NCBI GenBank assembly: GCA_946617165.1
Contig: CAMOJP010000008.1
Span: 1-38,127, forward strand
Reading direction: 5' to 3'
Origin: an uncultured Bacteroidales bacterium
GTDB lineage: Bacteria; Bacteroidota; Bacteroidia; Bacteroidales; Paludibacteraceae
Length of the DNA: 38,127 bases
The notes beneath the pieces were generated by a model. The model was not told the origin of the DNA. It made no database searches and was given only the letters and a program-made list of their open reading frames with translations. Of the stretch, positions 27,621-38,000 are shown in pieces (the first letter of the stretch is position 1; each line of letters opens with the position of its first letter). A program made the position numbers and the translations under genes.

Positions 27621-29224
27621 TAATAGACGATTAATTTGATTTTTTGCACTACATGCTTCATATTCGTTTCGCCCTCGGGCATACAAATGAGCACATAGAA
27701 TCCGGGCATCGCCGGTACCATTATTTTCTGTTCGCCTGTACTGTCCGTATATTCGCCACGCACTACCACTTTACCAGCAGGACCATAGAGGTAGTATTGT
27801 CCGGCACCGGCAGTAGCGGTAAGGTAGATATAGGGCTGAGCAGCGTCTATATAAGTCGGATGGACTGATACAACCGCACGTTTTTCGCTATCACTGATGG
27901 CACTTTGGTAGGTCGTCGGGCAGAGCCAAGTCGTGTCACAACCGGCGCAGTCGCGCGCAATGAGATAAGCGCTATACTCGCCGTCGGAGCGATTAGCCAT
28001 CCACAAGCGATCCACATCGGTATCGATAGGTGTATCATTGCACATCCACTGAATAGACATATCTTCGAAGTCCTCCACAAGTGCACGGTTGATAATAATC
28101 GCCTCGTCAATTCGGGTCAGAGCTTCGATACAGGTATATTCTTTTGGGAAACATTCGTCCGTAAGCGTGAGATGGAGTTGAATAACGGAGTCGCACCCGT
28201 CCACACTCTTGAGCGAATCGGTATAAACACCGGAAGTCAAGCACTTGTGTCCATGCCATGTATAAGACGAGTCGCATATAGTAACAAACGTGTCCACAGC
28301 AAAGGTAGGATTAACCGTCAGAATCAGTGAATGAAGCGAATCCTGATATACTTTACCCTCCACCGGACCGAGGATGGTATCTGTTGAATATATATCCGAT
28401 CGGGTGTAGGAATGTCCTCTCCATTGGTATGGCAGTTCGGACCGGCAAACCGTTGCACGAACTGTATCCTTCCATAGGTGTCGAATAGTCAGATTGAGCG
28501 TAATGATAGAGTCACAGCCTGCCACATTCTCGGTCGTATAAACAGGGCCGGAAATATTCTTGTAATACGTGATGCCGTTTATCCACTTGAGGCTGTCGTA
28601 TGCTACCACATTATCGGTATATTCGGACGGTTGGAGGATAGTAACAAGTTGTGTAACAACACTATCACAACCAAATGCATTAACAAAATGGCGGGTGTAC
28701 TTACCGGAGTCATAGATGGTGGTATCCCCCCATTGATACGCCACGCAAACGGCAGTATCCGGCAGCGTTTTCTCATCCGGTAGGCACGCAGGAATGATAA
28801 GTGCGGAAGCAGTCTCATGCGTAGCAAAATGGAGATAAAGTTGCTCTACCTCATCGTTTACGGGCTTCACCTCCCATTTCCACGCCATGCGGCAGTCGTC
28901 AAAAGTCATCTCAGAGAGCAGTGTATCACCACTCACGTAGTCAATGAGATACGGCACAGGTCCAAAAGCGGTATCAGGCAGATAGTACACCGTTGTCGGC
29001 AGATAAGCCACAGGCAGGACAAAGAAGTTCTCCTCTCCATCCGTTACCAATGCATCTGTGCGCATAACGATTGTAGGCGCGTTACTGACATTCGTACCGA
29101 GCGCGATTGCCTGCGAGCGCGCATACGAAGAAAAAGCAGGCATAAAGAGTACGCACAGCAAAGCCGTCACCCCGATTAGCCGGGTTGATACAGCGCTCAA
29201 TCCATATGTTTTTTCTGCTCTCAT
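27620..29224 (-). CDS. Secreted protein with CDS-type repeats, Ig-like region and T9SS-type C-terminal domain
   Basis: Repeats FGCDSVVTQLVTIL, AGCDSIITLNLTI, DGCDSVIQLHLTL; tail LYGPAGKVVVRGEYTDSTGEQKIMVPAMPGFYVLICMPEG. Start MRAEKTYGL (29224) fits the upstream promoter. Confidence 0.85.
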   Translation of the reverse strand: MRAEKTYGLSAVSTRLIGVTALLCVLFMPAFSSYARSQAIALGTNVSNAPTIVMRTDALVTDGEENFFVLPVAYLPTTVYYLPDTAFGPVPYLIDYVSGDTLLSEMTFDDCRMAWKWEVKPVNDEVEQLYLHFATHETASALIIPACLPDEKTLPDTAVCVAYQWGDTTIYDSGKYTRHFVNAFGCDSVVTQLVTILQPSEYTDNVVAYDSLKWINGITYYKNISGPVYTTENVAGCDSIITLNLTIRHLWKDTVRATVCRSELPYQWRGHSYTRSDIYSTDTILGPVEGKVYQDSLHSLILTVNPTFAVDTFVTICDSSYTWHGHKCLTSGVYTDSLKSVDGCDSVIQLHLTLTDECFPKEYTCIEALTRIDEAIIINRALVEDFEDMSIQWMCNDTPIDTDVDRLWMANRSDGEYSAYLIARDCAGCDTTWLCPTTYQSAISDSEKRAVVSVHPTYIDAAQPYIYLTATAGAGQYYLYGPAGKVVVRGEYTDSTGEQKIMVPAMPGFYVLICMPEGETNMKHVVQKIKLIVY

Positions 29225-29250
29225 GTATGCACGTGCGCGCAAAAACCGCG

Positions 29251-29282
29251 CAAAGTTACAACTTTTAGTTAAATTATGCAAA
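29251..29282 (-). promoter_or_regulatory. Bacteroidetes-type promoter inside the surface cluster, driving 29224 -> 18262
   Basis: Minus strand: TTTG (29282..29279) - 20 nt - TAACTTTG (29258..29251); ATG at 29224. Confidence 0.8.
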
Positions 29283-29299
29283 TATTTACTTAAAATTTA

Positions 29300-31162
29300 T
29301 CATTTTTTTATTACTATTTCCACTTTTTCGGTCATTCCGACCAGCGTATAATTGCCGGATTGTAGTTTGACGGAGTGCGGTGTATCCGCGGGCGTCTGGT
29401 GCCACGCATCGACCTGATTAGAGGCGGCATCGTATAAGACAAGGTCTTGTTCATTATTCACTTTGACGGATATTGTTTGTGCTCCGGACTGGTCTTTATC
29501 TCCGCAGGCGACATAGAGTGAGGCAGCGGGATATACAGGAGGTAACGGGTCATGTTCTTCGGGTGCGGTAGTAGTAAGAGTGAGGGTACCGCCTCCTGAT
29601 TTATCGGTGTATATGCGCATATAGATAAAGCCGTCTTCATCAATGACACGTGACGACCATGAGTCAATTGTTTCAGCGGTTATCGTTTTGATATTTGTAT
29701 TGCGCAAAACGGTAGTACTAATGACATTAGCAGCAGATGGGTTAGAGGTAATCTTGCAGGTGTCCGCGATAAGGACATAACATGGATTTGTTGAAGTAGC
29801 ACCACTAAACTTAACTGTAATGTTACCATCTCTCCAGAGAGAATAGAGCAATCGGAATATACGATCATCGCGTCGATTGACTTTTAGAGCAGTATCTTTC
29901 GGCGGAAGGTATATTGTAGTTCCGTCTTCTATGCAAGAAGATGGGTACCAACGTAGCGGAGTGATGGTCGTTTTAGCAGTGCACCATATTTTGATATAGA
30001 GATATTGCTCTGTCGTTTTGGTCCAAAGTTGCTGTAACTGAGCGGCATAGAGTCCGAGCCAGTGTCCTTCATTGCCTGGGAAGAACTGGTAGGAAGCAAT
30101 CGCTTGTTGAGGCAAGAAATCAGGGTCTTTACCGACATAGAGTTTAAAGACATGGTCAGTAGGAGTGGTAAATTTAGTATCCGTTGTCCACGTGTACGGA
30201 ATAGCGTATGTTTTAACGAGCGTATCGGACGGCGTAACGTCAGTAGCTCTGTTATAGCGCAGGAGAGTAGCCCCTCCGCGCGGTGGAGCTTGCGGCACGC
30301 GTTCTATCTTGAGTATTCCGGTACCCGTAGTATGCCATTTAGCGAAGAACATACCCGCCTCGGACGAGTAATCGCCTCCATTGACATAGTATTTAAGTTG
30401 TTCACTTGTAAGTTTAAAGGTATCCTTAGGTTGCAATTCCTCAAAGTTAGCGATGCGCGGGTTGGTGTTGTCATCCGGGTCAAAATCGCAATCGGTAGCG
30501 ACTGAGAGTTGGAGCGGTGCTGTACCGTTCCACACATAGCGGATAGAGTCCTCCATCCATTGGATATAGGGGACGATGACATGTCGCGATACATCGTTTG
30601 CGTTGACACGAATGGTGTCTCCGACGTGCATGAACTTACCGCCATCCATACAGTTACCGAAGGCATCGGGCGTCATGGTCATAGTACCGGTGGACTTATA
30701 AGTCACTTTGATATAGACAACTACGTTATAGTCGATACCCATTTGTAGGAGCAGGTCGCGGTATGTTTTACCCATAGCGATATAGTAGGCGAAGGAGCCG
30801 TCATCAAGGGTAGTGACTTTGAGTTCGGGTTTATGGGGCATATCAAATTCGATACCTCCGCTACCTGTTTTTTTGCAGAAGAGCGAGCACAGGATGGAGT
30901 CGGTATAAATACCCGGGGTACAGGTAAAATCCATCTCTACGATAGGTGGCTGATTAGGCGTAGATGTCTTAAAGTACACAGCGAGTGGCAGGTCGAAGGT
31001 ATTGGCAGAGTACCAGACAGTTCCGGTCTTAGAGATAGTAGCGGAATAGTCTTTACCGAGTGGAATCGGGTCATTGCAGGAATCACCTTGTTTGGCGAAA
31101 GCGTGCGTTACCGCCAAGAGCATAGCGGAAACGAGCAGCAGTATGTACGATGTATGTTTCAT
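29300..31162 (-). CDS. Secreted surface protein with WY-type modules and divergent C-terminal beta-domain (620 aa)
   Basis: Signal peptide ending THAFAK; CNDPIPLGKDYSATISKTGTVWYSANTF; ATDCDFDPDD; YLYIKIWCTAKTTITP; tail LVLYDAASNQVDAWHQTPADTPHSVKLQSGNYTLVGMTEKVEIVIKK. Confidence 0.82.
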   Translation of the reverse strand: MKHTSYILLLVSAMLLAVTHAFAKQGDSCNDPIPLGKDYSATISKTGTVWYSANTFDLPLAVYFKTSTPNQPPIVEMDFTCTPGIYTDSILCSLFCKKTGSGGIEFDMPHKPELKVTTLDDGSFAYYIAMGKTYRDLLLQMGIDYNVVVYIKVTYKSTGTMTMTPDAFGNCMDGGKFMHVGDTIRVNANDVSRHVIVPYIQWMEDSIRYVWNGTAPLQLSVATDCDFDPDDNTNPRIANFEELQPKDTFKLTSEQLKYYVNGGDYSSEAGMFFAKWHTTGTGILKIERVPQAPPRGGATLLRYNRATDVTPSDTLVKTYAIPYTWTTDTKFTTPTDHVFKLYVGKDPDFLPQQAIASYQFFPGNEGHWLGLYAAQLQQLWTKTTEQYLYIKIWCTAKTTITPLRWYPSSCIEDGTTIYLPPKDTALKVNRRDDRIFRLLYSLWRDGNITVKFSGATSTNPCYVLIADTCKITSNPSAANVISTTVLRNTNIKTITAETIDSWSSRVIDEDGFIYMRIYTDKSGGGTLTLTTTAPEEHDPLPPVYPAASLYVACGDKDQSGAQTISVKVNNEQDLVLYDAASNQVDAWHQTPADTPHSVKLQSGNYTLVGMTEKVEIVIKK

Positions 31163-31181
31163 AGGTCTACGTTTTTCGATG

Positions 31182-32018
31182 TTATCGGTTTTCTTTCTTC
31201 TTTACAACGCGGCAAGTGCTGTATGTGATTAGAGCTATCAGGAGCATCAACCAAGGGATATCGCCGATAGGAGTGTCGGGATCGGCTTGGTCTTGAACAT
31301 ATACCCAATCCGTTCCATTCTTACGATATACTTTACCACCTTCAATTTTCACTTCGGCGGGAACCCATCCTTCACCATCCCAATACCACCATCCTTCTGA
31401 ATCTTGAACGACTACTTCCTCTGTACCCGGTTCAGAAGGCATGCGTCTCGGTCCCATAGCCAGTCTGTTAGAACCGGTCGAAGCATCAGCGAGGAGTGAG
31501 GACGAAGATGCTGCTATATTTATATTATTGAACGCGAGCGTTTGCGTGCGCACACTTGGGAGCGCAAGCGCAATATGTGGGATGTTATAGGTTGAAGTGG
31601 AAGAAGACGAATAGGACGTTGTTCCTGTTGTTGCGTTTCCTCCGGCTCCAGCTCCTGAACCTAATGAGCGCACATGTTGGTCCGATGTCTGATGGACTCT
31701 ATACGTTGCGTTACTTGTGTGTACTTGTTGTGTTGTCGCTACTGCTGCGCGGTAGGATGGTGCTACACTATGATGGAAGAGTGAGCGTGATGACGTGGAA
31801 GTCATCGGTAGTGTCACAGTTGCCCTCGATCGCTGCGAAGTGGTATAAACGGCGGGGCCGTTATAGCGCGGAAGTGTTATTCCTTCCCAGTCGCCTACGG
31901 CAAAGGTTGTAACCTCGTCAGTGCTACGCACAATATTTCTTACGCCGAAGAAAATACTGGCTCCACACGCAAGTAGGACAATCGTCAAAATGACGTATTG
32001 TTTATGTCGGTTATGCAT
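31182..32018 (-). CDS. Bitopic Ser/Thr-rich surface-cluster protein with C-terminal PxGD-TM-basic tail (278 aa)
   Basis: N-terminal TM YVILTIVLLACGASIFFGV; low-complexity Ser/Thr middle; EGWWYWDGEGWVPAEVKIEGGKVYRKNGTDWVYVQDQADPDTPIGDIPWLMLLIALITYSTCRVVKKKENR. Confidence 0.8.
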   Translation of the reverse strand: MHNRHKQYVILTIVLLACGASIFFGVRNIVRSTDEVTTFAVGDWEGITLPRYNGPAVYTTSQRSRATVTLPMTSTSSRSLFHHSVAPSYRAAVATTQQVHTSNATYRVHQTSDQHVRSLGSGAGAGGNATTGTTSYSSSSTSTYNIPHIALALPSVRTQTLAFNNINIAASSSSLLADASTGSNRLAMGPRRMPSEPGTEEVVVQDSEGWWYWDGEGWVPAEVKIEGGKVYRKNGTDWVYVQDQADPDTPIGDIPWLMLLIALITYSTCRVVKKKENR

Positions 32019-32045
32019 TTTGTACCTTTATTTAATCAGACTTGT

Positions 32046-35000
32046 TTATCGTAGTTCGCACTGACGTCCCGTCATGTCATATACGCGATCTTGATAAATA
32101 ATATATACCTTATTTTTATACATAATCTTTTGCGGAGCATCATCGTTCGACTCTATGCTATTAACACCTGTAGTAACCGCAGGCGCTTCAGCAGCGAATA
32201 CGCATTGGATATAGAATCGTCCGGCATTAGTACCCGCATTGAGTTTAGCGGAATAATCGCGCTCAAGCAAGTCGATAACCAATCCGTTTTGTGTATCATG
32301 CAAAAGGACATGTTGCAGACGTCCGAGATAGTTATTCTCCATTAGCGAGAAGAGGAATTCACCTTCTTCGTTCGCATTAACGGTGATTGGGATTCTATTT
32401 TCCGCCAAGCTATCCGGCACAGCGGCAAAGGCAAGCTTACCGCAAGGCAACTCGGAATAGATTAGGGCTTTTCCGCCTGTGAGCGATTGTTTAGCCACAT
32501 CGTATCCAGTCTCATACTCAGGAGCGAATTTCTCGGGATGCGCATAGATACTTGTCTCATCGAGTTTATCGCCCTTGAGGTTACGAATAGCAAGTTGCAT
32601 CCACTGCGTCGGGATATAGGTATTCCATTCGCGTCGCGGAGCATTGAAGTACATAGCCTTATTAGTGAAATAGATTTTTCCATTATCAGAAGCCTGATAG
32701 TAGAACGGTACAGCCGGATAGATGATATCAGGTGCAGTTTGCTGATAGGAACCGTCTTGCTGAAGTTCACTAATCTTCAGTCGTTCTGAAGGATCGCTTT
32801 GTGGTTGTGAATATCTACCCATTAACGGTGAGCAAAGTGAATTCCAACCTGCATGATTTGGTCCTGCTTCACCAGAGTGGTAAGACACGCCGACTTCAGT
32901 CGTCTCGGTTTTAGGCAACGCTACCGGGAAGTAGTATTCGCGATAATACGGCGTATTAGAGAACATCTCATATCCTACAGAAGGCATGATAGTTGCATGA
33001 CCTTCTCCGTCAGGAGTCAATAAATCCCAGTTAGAACTTGTTTCAGAATTAACAGCTCCATTATTAGCACGAGATTTTTCATTATAACTCTTGAGCATCC
33101 AAGAGGTGTTATAGGTGCACTTGGAGTTATTAGAGAGTCGTACATTCTTGACATCACACTCCAATGGTATTGCAAATTGGAAGTACTTAGAATTATCTGC
33201 GATAATACGTGTGTAATAGGTATTAGTAGCAGTAATTGTACCATTATTAGTCAGAGATGCAGCTTGCCATGGAGTAGTACGCAGAACGAGTTTGTTCACG
33301 TTCAGCGTTACACCTGAATTTACGATTAACTCCGCTTCCGGACGAACGTAGATAGCATCGATAGTCACATTACCAGTAACCTTCAGTGTTCCGCTATTGA
33401 CTACAATAACGCGAGCTGGACTATTTGTCTCAGCCAGTTCTGCCGTTTCGCCATATACGTGCGGGATGGTATAGGTATGAAGGCTATAGATTATATTATC
33501 TTTATCCTTCACGGTTATGGTAAGTTTAGCGTCCGCACTGCCTGAATACGGGATAGTAAGCGTACGGTCTGCAGCACGATCGTTCTTCTCGTATGACGTT
33601 CCGTTGATGGTGTATGGCCATCCGGCAGCTGAGATACCATTCATGTTAATGGTCAATGTGGATGAAGTCCAATCAACAATATCCAATACGGGACCGATAT
33701 CCGTTTTCGGAGTACTATTAAACTGAGCCGTGTACGTAGCCTCACCCGTTACTGCAACAATCTCAGGCGACCATCCGGTAAACGAATAGGTATAACTTGC
33801 ATCCTCGGCCTTGGTCGGAGTTGTGCCGTTATATGCAGGCGTGGTGCCATAGGGTACATTTTCATCTGTCTCTAGCGTTGTGCCGTCTGCGTTCTTCCAT
33901 GTAACGGTATAGGTGTTAGTCATTTGAGTGAAGTGTGCAAAATAGGTAACATCAGCACTTACGTTAGGCGTAGCACCGATTTCATAGACCTTAGCACCAT
34001 TCTCTTCAGTTGCCCAACCATCAAAGGTATAAGTATATTGGGCATCAGCCGCCTTGGAAGGTTCTTCGCCCGAATAAACAGGCATAGTGCCTTTCTTCAC
34101 AGCAGTGCTCTGGAGCACATCGTCACCATTCTTGAAGGTGATGGTGTACGCCTCAGCTACTTCGTACTTGTACGGCGACTGACCGGCGAGGTCAAAGACA
34201 GAGTAGTTGGTAGCACAATAGGTCTCAATATTTGTATCATGAACATAGTAACCACCGCTGATGGAGATGGTTGCTGTTGTTCCTCCTTTATGTACATCCT
34301 TGTCCTGTCCATTAAACTTACCACCTTCAATGGTTATTTTGCTACCTGATTCATTCCTTGTAAAGGCCGCATAACGAGCTGAAGATGATGTTGCGGTAGC
34401 GGTATAGGTGCCGCTATGGATGGTAACGTTCGCATACGCGTAGGTATAGACGGCGATACTATTGTTCCCGGTTGATTTCGTTTCTACCTCGACATCGGTA
34501 AGCGAGACGGTAGCAGTAGAACCGGAAGCACCTCGTACATATATGCCACGTGGATTACCCGAGCCACCGTCTACTATTACAGTTCCTCCCGTCATATTCA
34601 GCGTAGAACCTGCTGCCACGTAGATGCCGAACACACTGGCATTAGCCGTATGATTAATCGTTCCGCCCGCACCGTTTATCGTGACGGTCTTGCCAGAGGC
34701 GCTAATCTTAAATACACCTGTAGAAGCGGTTGCTTGAGTACTTGACACGGTTTTGCCGTTCAAGTCAATCGTCATTGCGGCGGATATGGTTATCTCGCTT
34801 TCTACAGCATCATCTTGCAATATTGTAACCACGGCATCGGTCTTGCCGTTGGCGAACGTGATAGCATCTGCAACAGAGGCATAATAGGTCGTATTGTCGC
34901 TGACAGTGACGGAAGCCACGGTAGGCACGGTGTTATACGTAGCCGTGTAGGTTGCATCGCCGGAGATAGCACCAACAGCCGGTGTCCATGTGTTGAATGT

Positions 35001-38000
35001 ATATACATAACTTGCATCAGCATCCTTGGTCGGTGTTTCGCCGTCGTAGGTAGGTGTAGTGCCGTAGTCTACATTCTCGTCGGTCTCAAGCACCGTACCG
35101 TCTGCGTTTTTCCATGTAACAGTGTAGGTGTTGACTGTGCGAGTGAAGACTGCTTCGATAGTGGATATATTGCCGGTAATAGTAGCCGGTACATTGTTCC
35201 AATGGTCGAAAGTATAGGTGTATTGAGCGTCTGCCACAGTTGGTGTAGCGGTGATGGTAGAACCATTGACAGTCAGTTTATTGCCATCTACTGTTATTTT
35301 TGAGTCAGCCGGTATGCCTGAGAGCGAAGCCGGTGATACACTACCATAACCTGCAGGACTGATGCCTACTGCTGTTATTGAATAAGTCTTAATTGATTGG
35401 TTGTAGTAAGCCGTATAAGTTGCATTGGTTGTGACCGGATTTACCACCGTTGCCGGATTCCAATGGTCGAAGGTGTAAGTGTAGGTTGCATCTTCGTAGT
35501 CCAGCCCGCTTGTCGGGAATGCGGAGTTCTCGCCCCATTTCTTCTTATCACGCAGGATAATCGTTCCTTCCTCACGCTGATAGATTACATCGAACTGCAG
35601 AAGTGTCGGAGTATATTGCGCGGTGAAAGTTATCTCACCCTTGATAGCAGGCAGGGCTTCTCCTAAGCCTACGGAACCGGCTTCCCAACCTTCGCCGGCA
35701 GTCCAAGCCCAACCGCTGAACACATAGGAGTTACGGCTATCGTTGGGTTTCATCGGTGTCACGCCCGTGTATGCGGGTACCGTATTATAATCTATGGTCT
35801 GGTCCACATTGAGCGACACTCCGTTATAGTTGACGAAATGCGCGGTGTACTGACGTGGCGACTCATCGAAGAGGGCAGTATAAACCATCCCGTCTTCTGT
35901 GACAGGCACTAACGTAGCCGGCGACCACTCACGGAAGGTGTAGTCGGTGCTGACCGTTGAAGCCATCGTCGGGTTGGCAGGGAAGGCAGCCGGTGTATCT
36001 TCGTAAGAGAAGAACGGCGCGTCGATAATCGAACCGTCCTGACGCTTGAAGAAGACTTGGTATTTCAGCTCTGTCTGCTCGAAGGTAGCGATATACGATA
36101 TATCACCCTTCACTACCGGCAGGGTAGCAGAGGTGGTATAGGTGGTTGCGCCTTGCTGCCATCCCGTCCAGTTGTATGAGTAAGCGGAGGTGTTCGCACG
36201 GAACGGCGTTACGCCACTGTAAGTCGGGCTGGTGTTATAGTTCACATCGGCTTCGTATAATACCGACACCGCATCGTAGTTATAGAAGGTGACGTGGTAC
36301 TGACGTGTGGAATAACTATACTGAGCGGTGTAGGTAGCCGCAGCGGTGACAGTTGCGAGTGTGGTGTTCCAACCGGTAAAGGTAAATACCTTGTCCACCG
36401 TCGGGGCTTTCTGAGGAACAATACTACCAGTTTTTTCATTATATTTGGTTTCAAACAGAGCTTGTAGTTCATCCCCTGTCGTGCCTGCATCTACCAGACC
36501 TGCCCAAAGATCGGAGTTATCATCGTTCTTAAAGGTAATGGTGTACTGGAACTTTGATGTATTGAAATACGCTGTATAAGTCACATTGCTCGTTGCGCGC
36601 GGAAGGGTCGCGTTCTTATCATAGATATTGCCTTCCGCATCGCGCCATCCAATCCAATCGTGTTTCTCCGTCGCAGAGTTTGCCCATGTCGGATTCGTAC
36701 CAAAGAACTGCGGAGAAGTGTTGAAATTATATTCATCCCCGAATGTACCGTTCGTTATCTTATTTCCATCCTTGTCATTCCATATGACTGTCACTTTCTT
36801 GGGTTTCCAGTAACTTACACTATTATCCCAATAGTAATAGGTTCCGAAGTTATCAAAGTTCTCGTTATTCGCCACATAATATGTAACCGCATCAATTACT
36901 TCTGGCGTCGGATTTACTTCCCACCATACGCAACTTGCATTAGTAGAAGCCGCCTCAGCATTAACGAACATACGTGTTGATGCCAAATTGTGATATGCAT
37001 GATCTCCATTTGCATTCTCTTCAACAGCCACGAAATCAGAGGGATGAATATATTGCTTGGTATCAGCGCCCTTAATCTCGGTAAAGCACCCATTATCTTT
37101 TACACTAAGCCAACGATACACACCATCGGCAGGATCTTCCATATACGCGTAGATTTCTCCTGATGCTGCTCCTGTTGTCGGGGTGTATTCGCCATCTTCA
37201 TTTTTAAGTTTGGCTGATGTTAATGCTTTTCCGACATATTGCACTTTATCATTTGCATACCCCACTATTTGGCATAGAGTTGTATTTTTCGTGCCCGTAA
37301 ACTGCGCAATTGCTTCTGTAGAAGCAGGTGCCACTGCATTGAATTTTATTTTACCGGAGTTTTCACGAGTAGAGAAGATATTACCTCCTCCAGCAGTCGT
37401 ATAGATAGAACCATTAACAGTCAAGGTACCGGCTATCTCGATTTTAGCATCCGGCAATTTCGTAGCAGTACGAGGACATGCCTTCCATGATGGCGAATAG
37501 CCTATTTTATGGTAATATCCACCATACGAACTCCAATCGTCGGAATCATATACAAATACACGTTTCCCACTTGCCACTACCAAATTTGCCTCCTTATTGA
37601 CAATGGCTTCAGAACCAGGGAGGAAACAAATATCATTTGTAATATTAATATCGCCCTCATTGGCCACAATCTTAAAGTTGGTTGCCATTGGCAATACATA
37701 ATCCGATGTATTCATGTCTACATCAATGAATGATGCGCTAATCTTTAGGCGAAAACTGCCAAGGGATGCACCACTATTCAATGTCCACACCAATTGATCC
37801 TTCTCGGAATCATATTCTTTCCTTACCCATGTATTTTCACCGGCAGTAGCTGGCGACATCAGGAACATAGCTCCACTTGTTCCTACCATTGTTACAGGGT
37901 CTGATTTCCCTTGAATATATAGTCCGTAATTTGCTTTCTCCATATAACATCCGCTATATGCAATCGCTTTCGCTCCCGGACGATAAGTAATAGGACACTC

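Noticed and set aside
34815-35303. Plus-strand 162-aa ORF within the B-repeat gene
   Set aside because: Antisense to a clear repeat-protein frame; no independent start signals or motifs.
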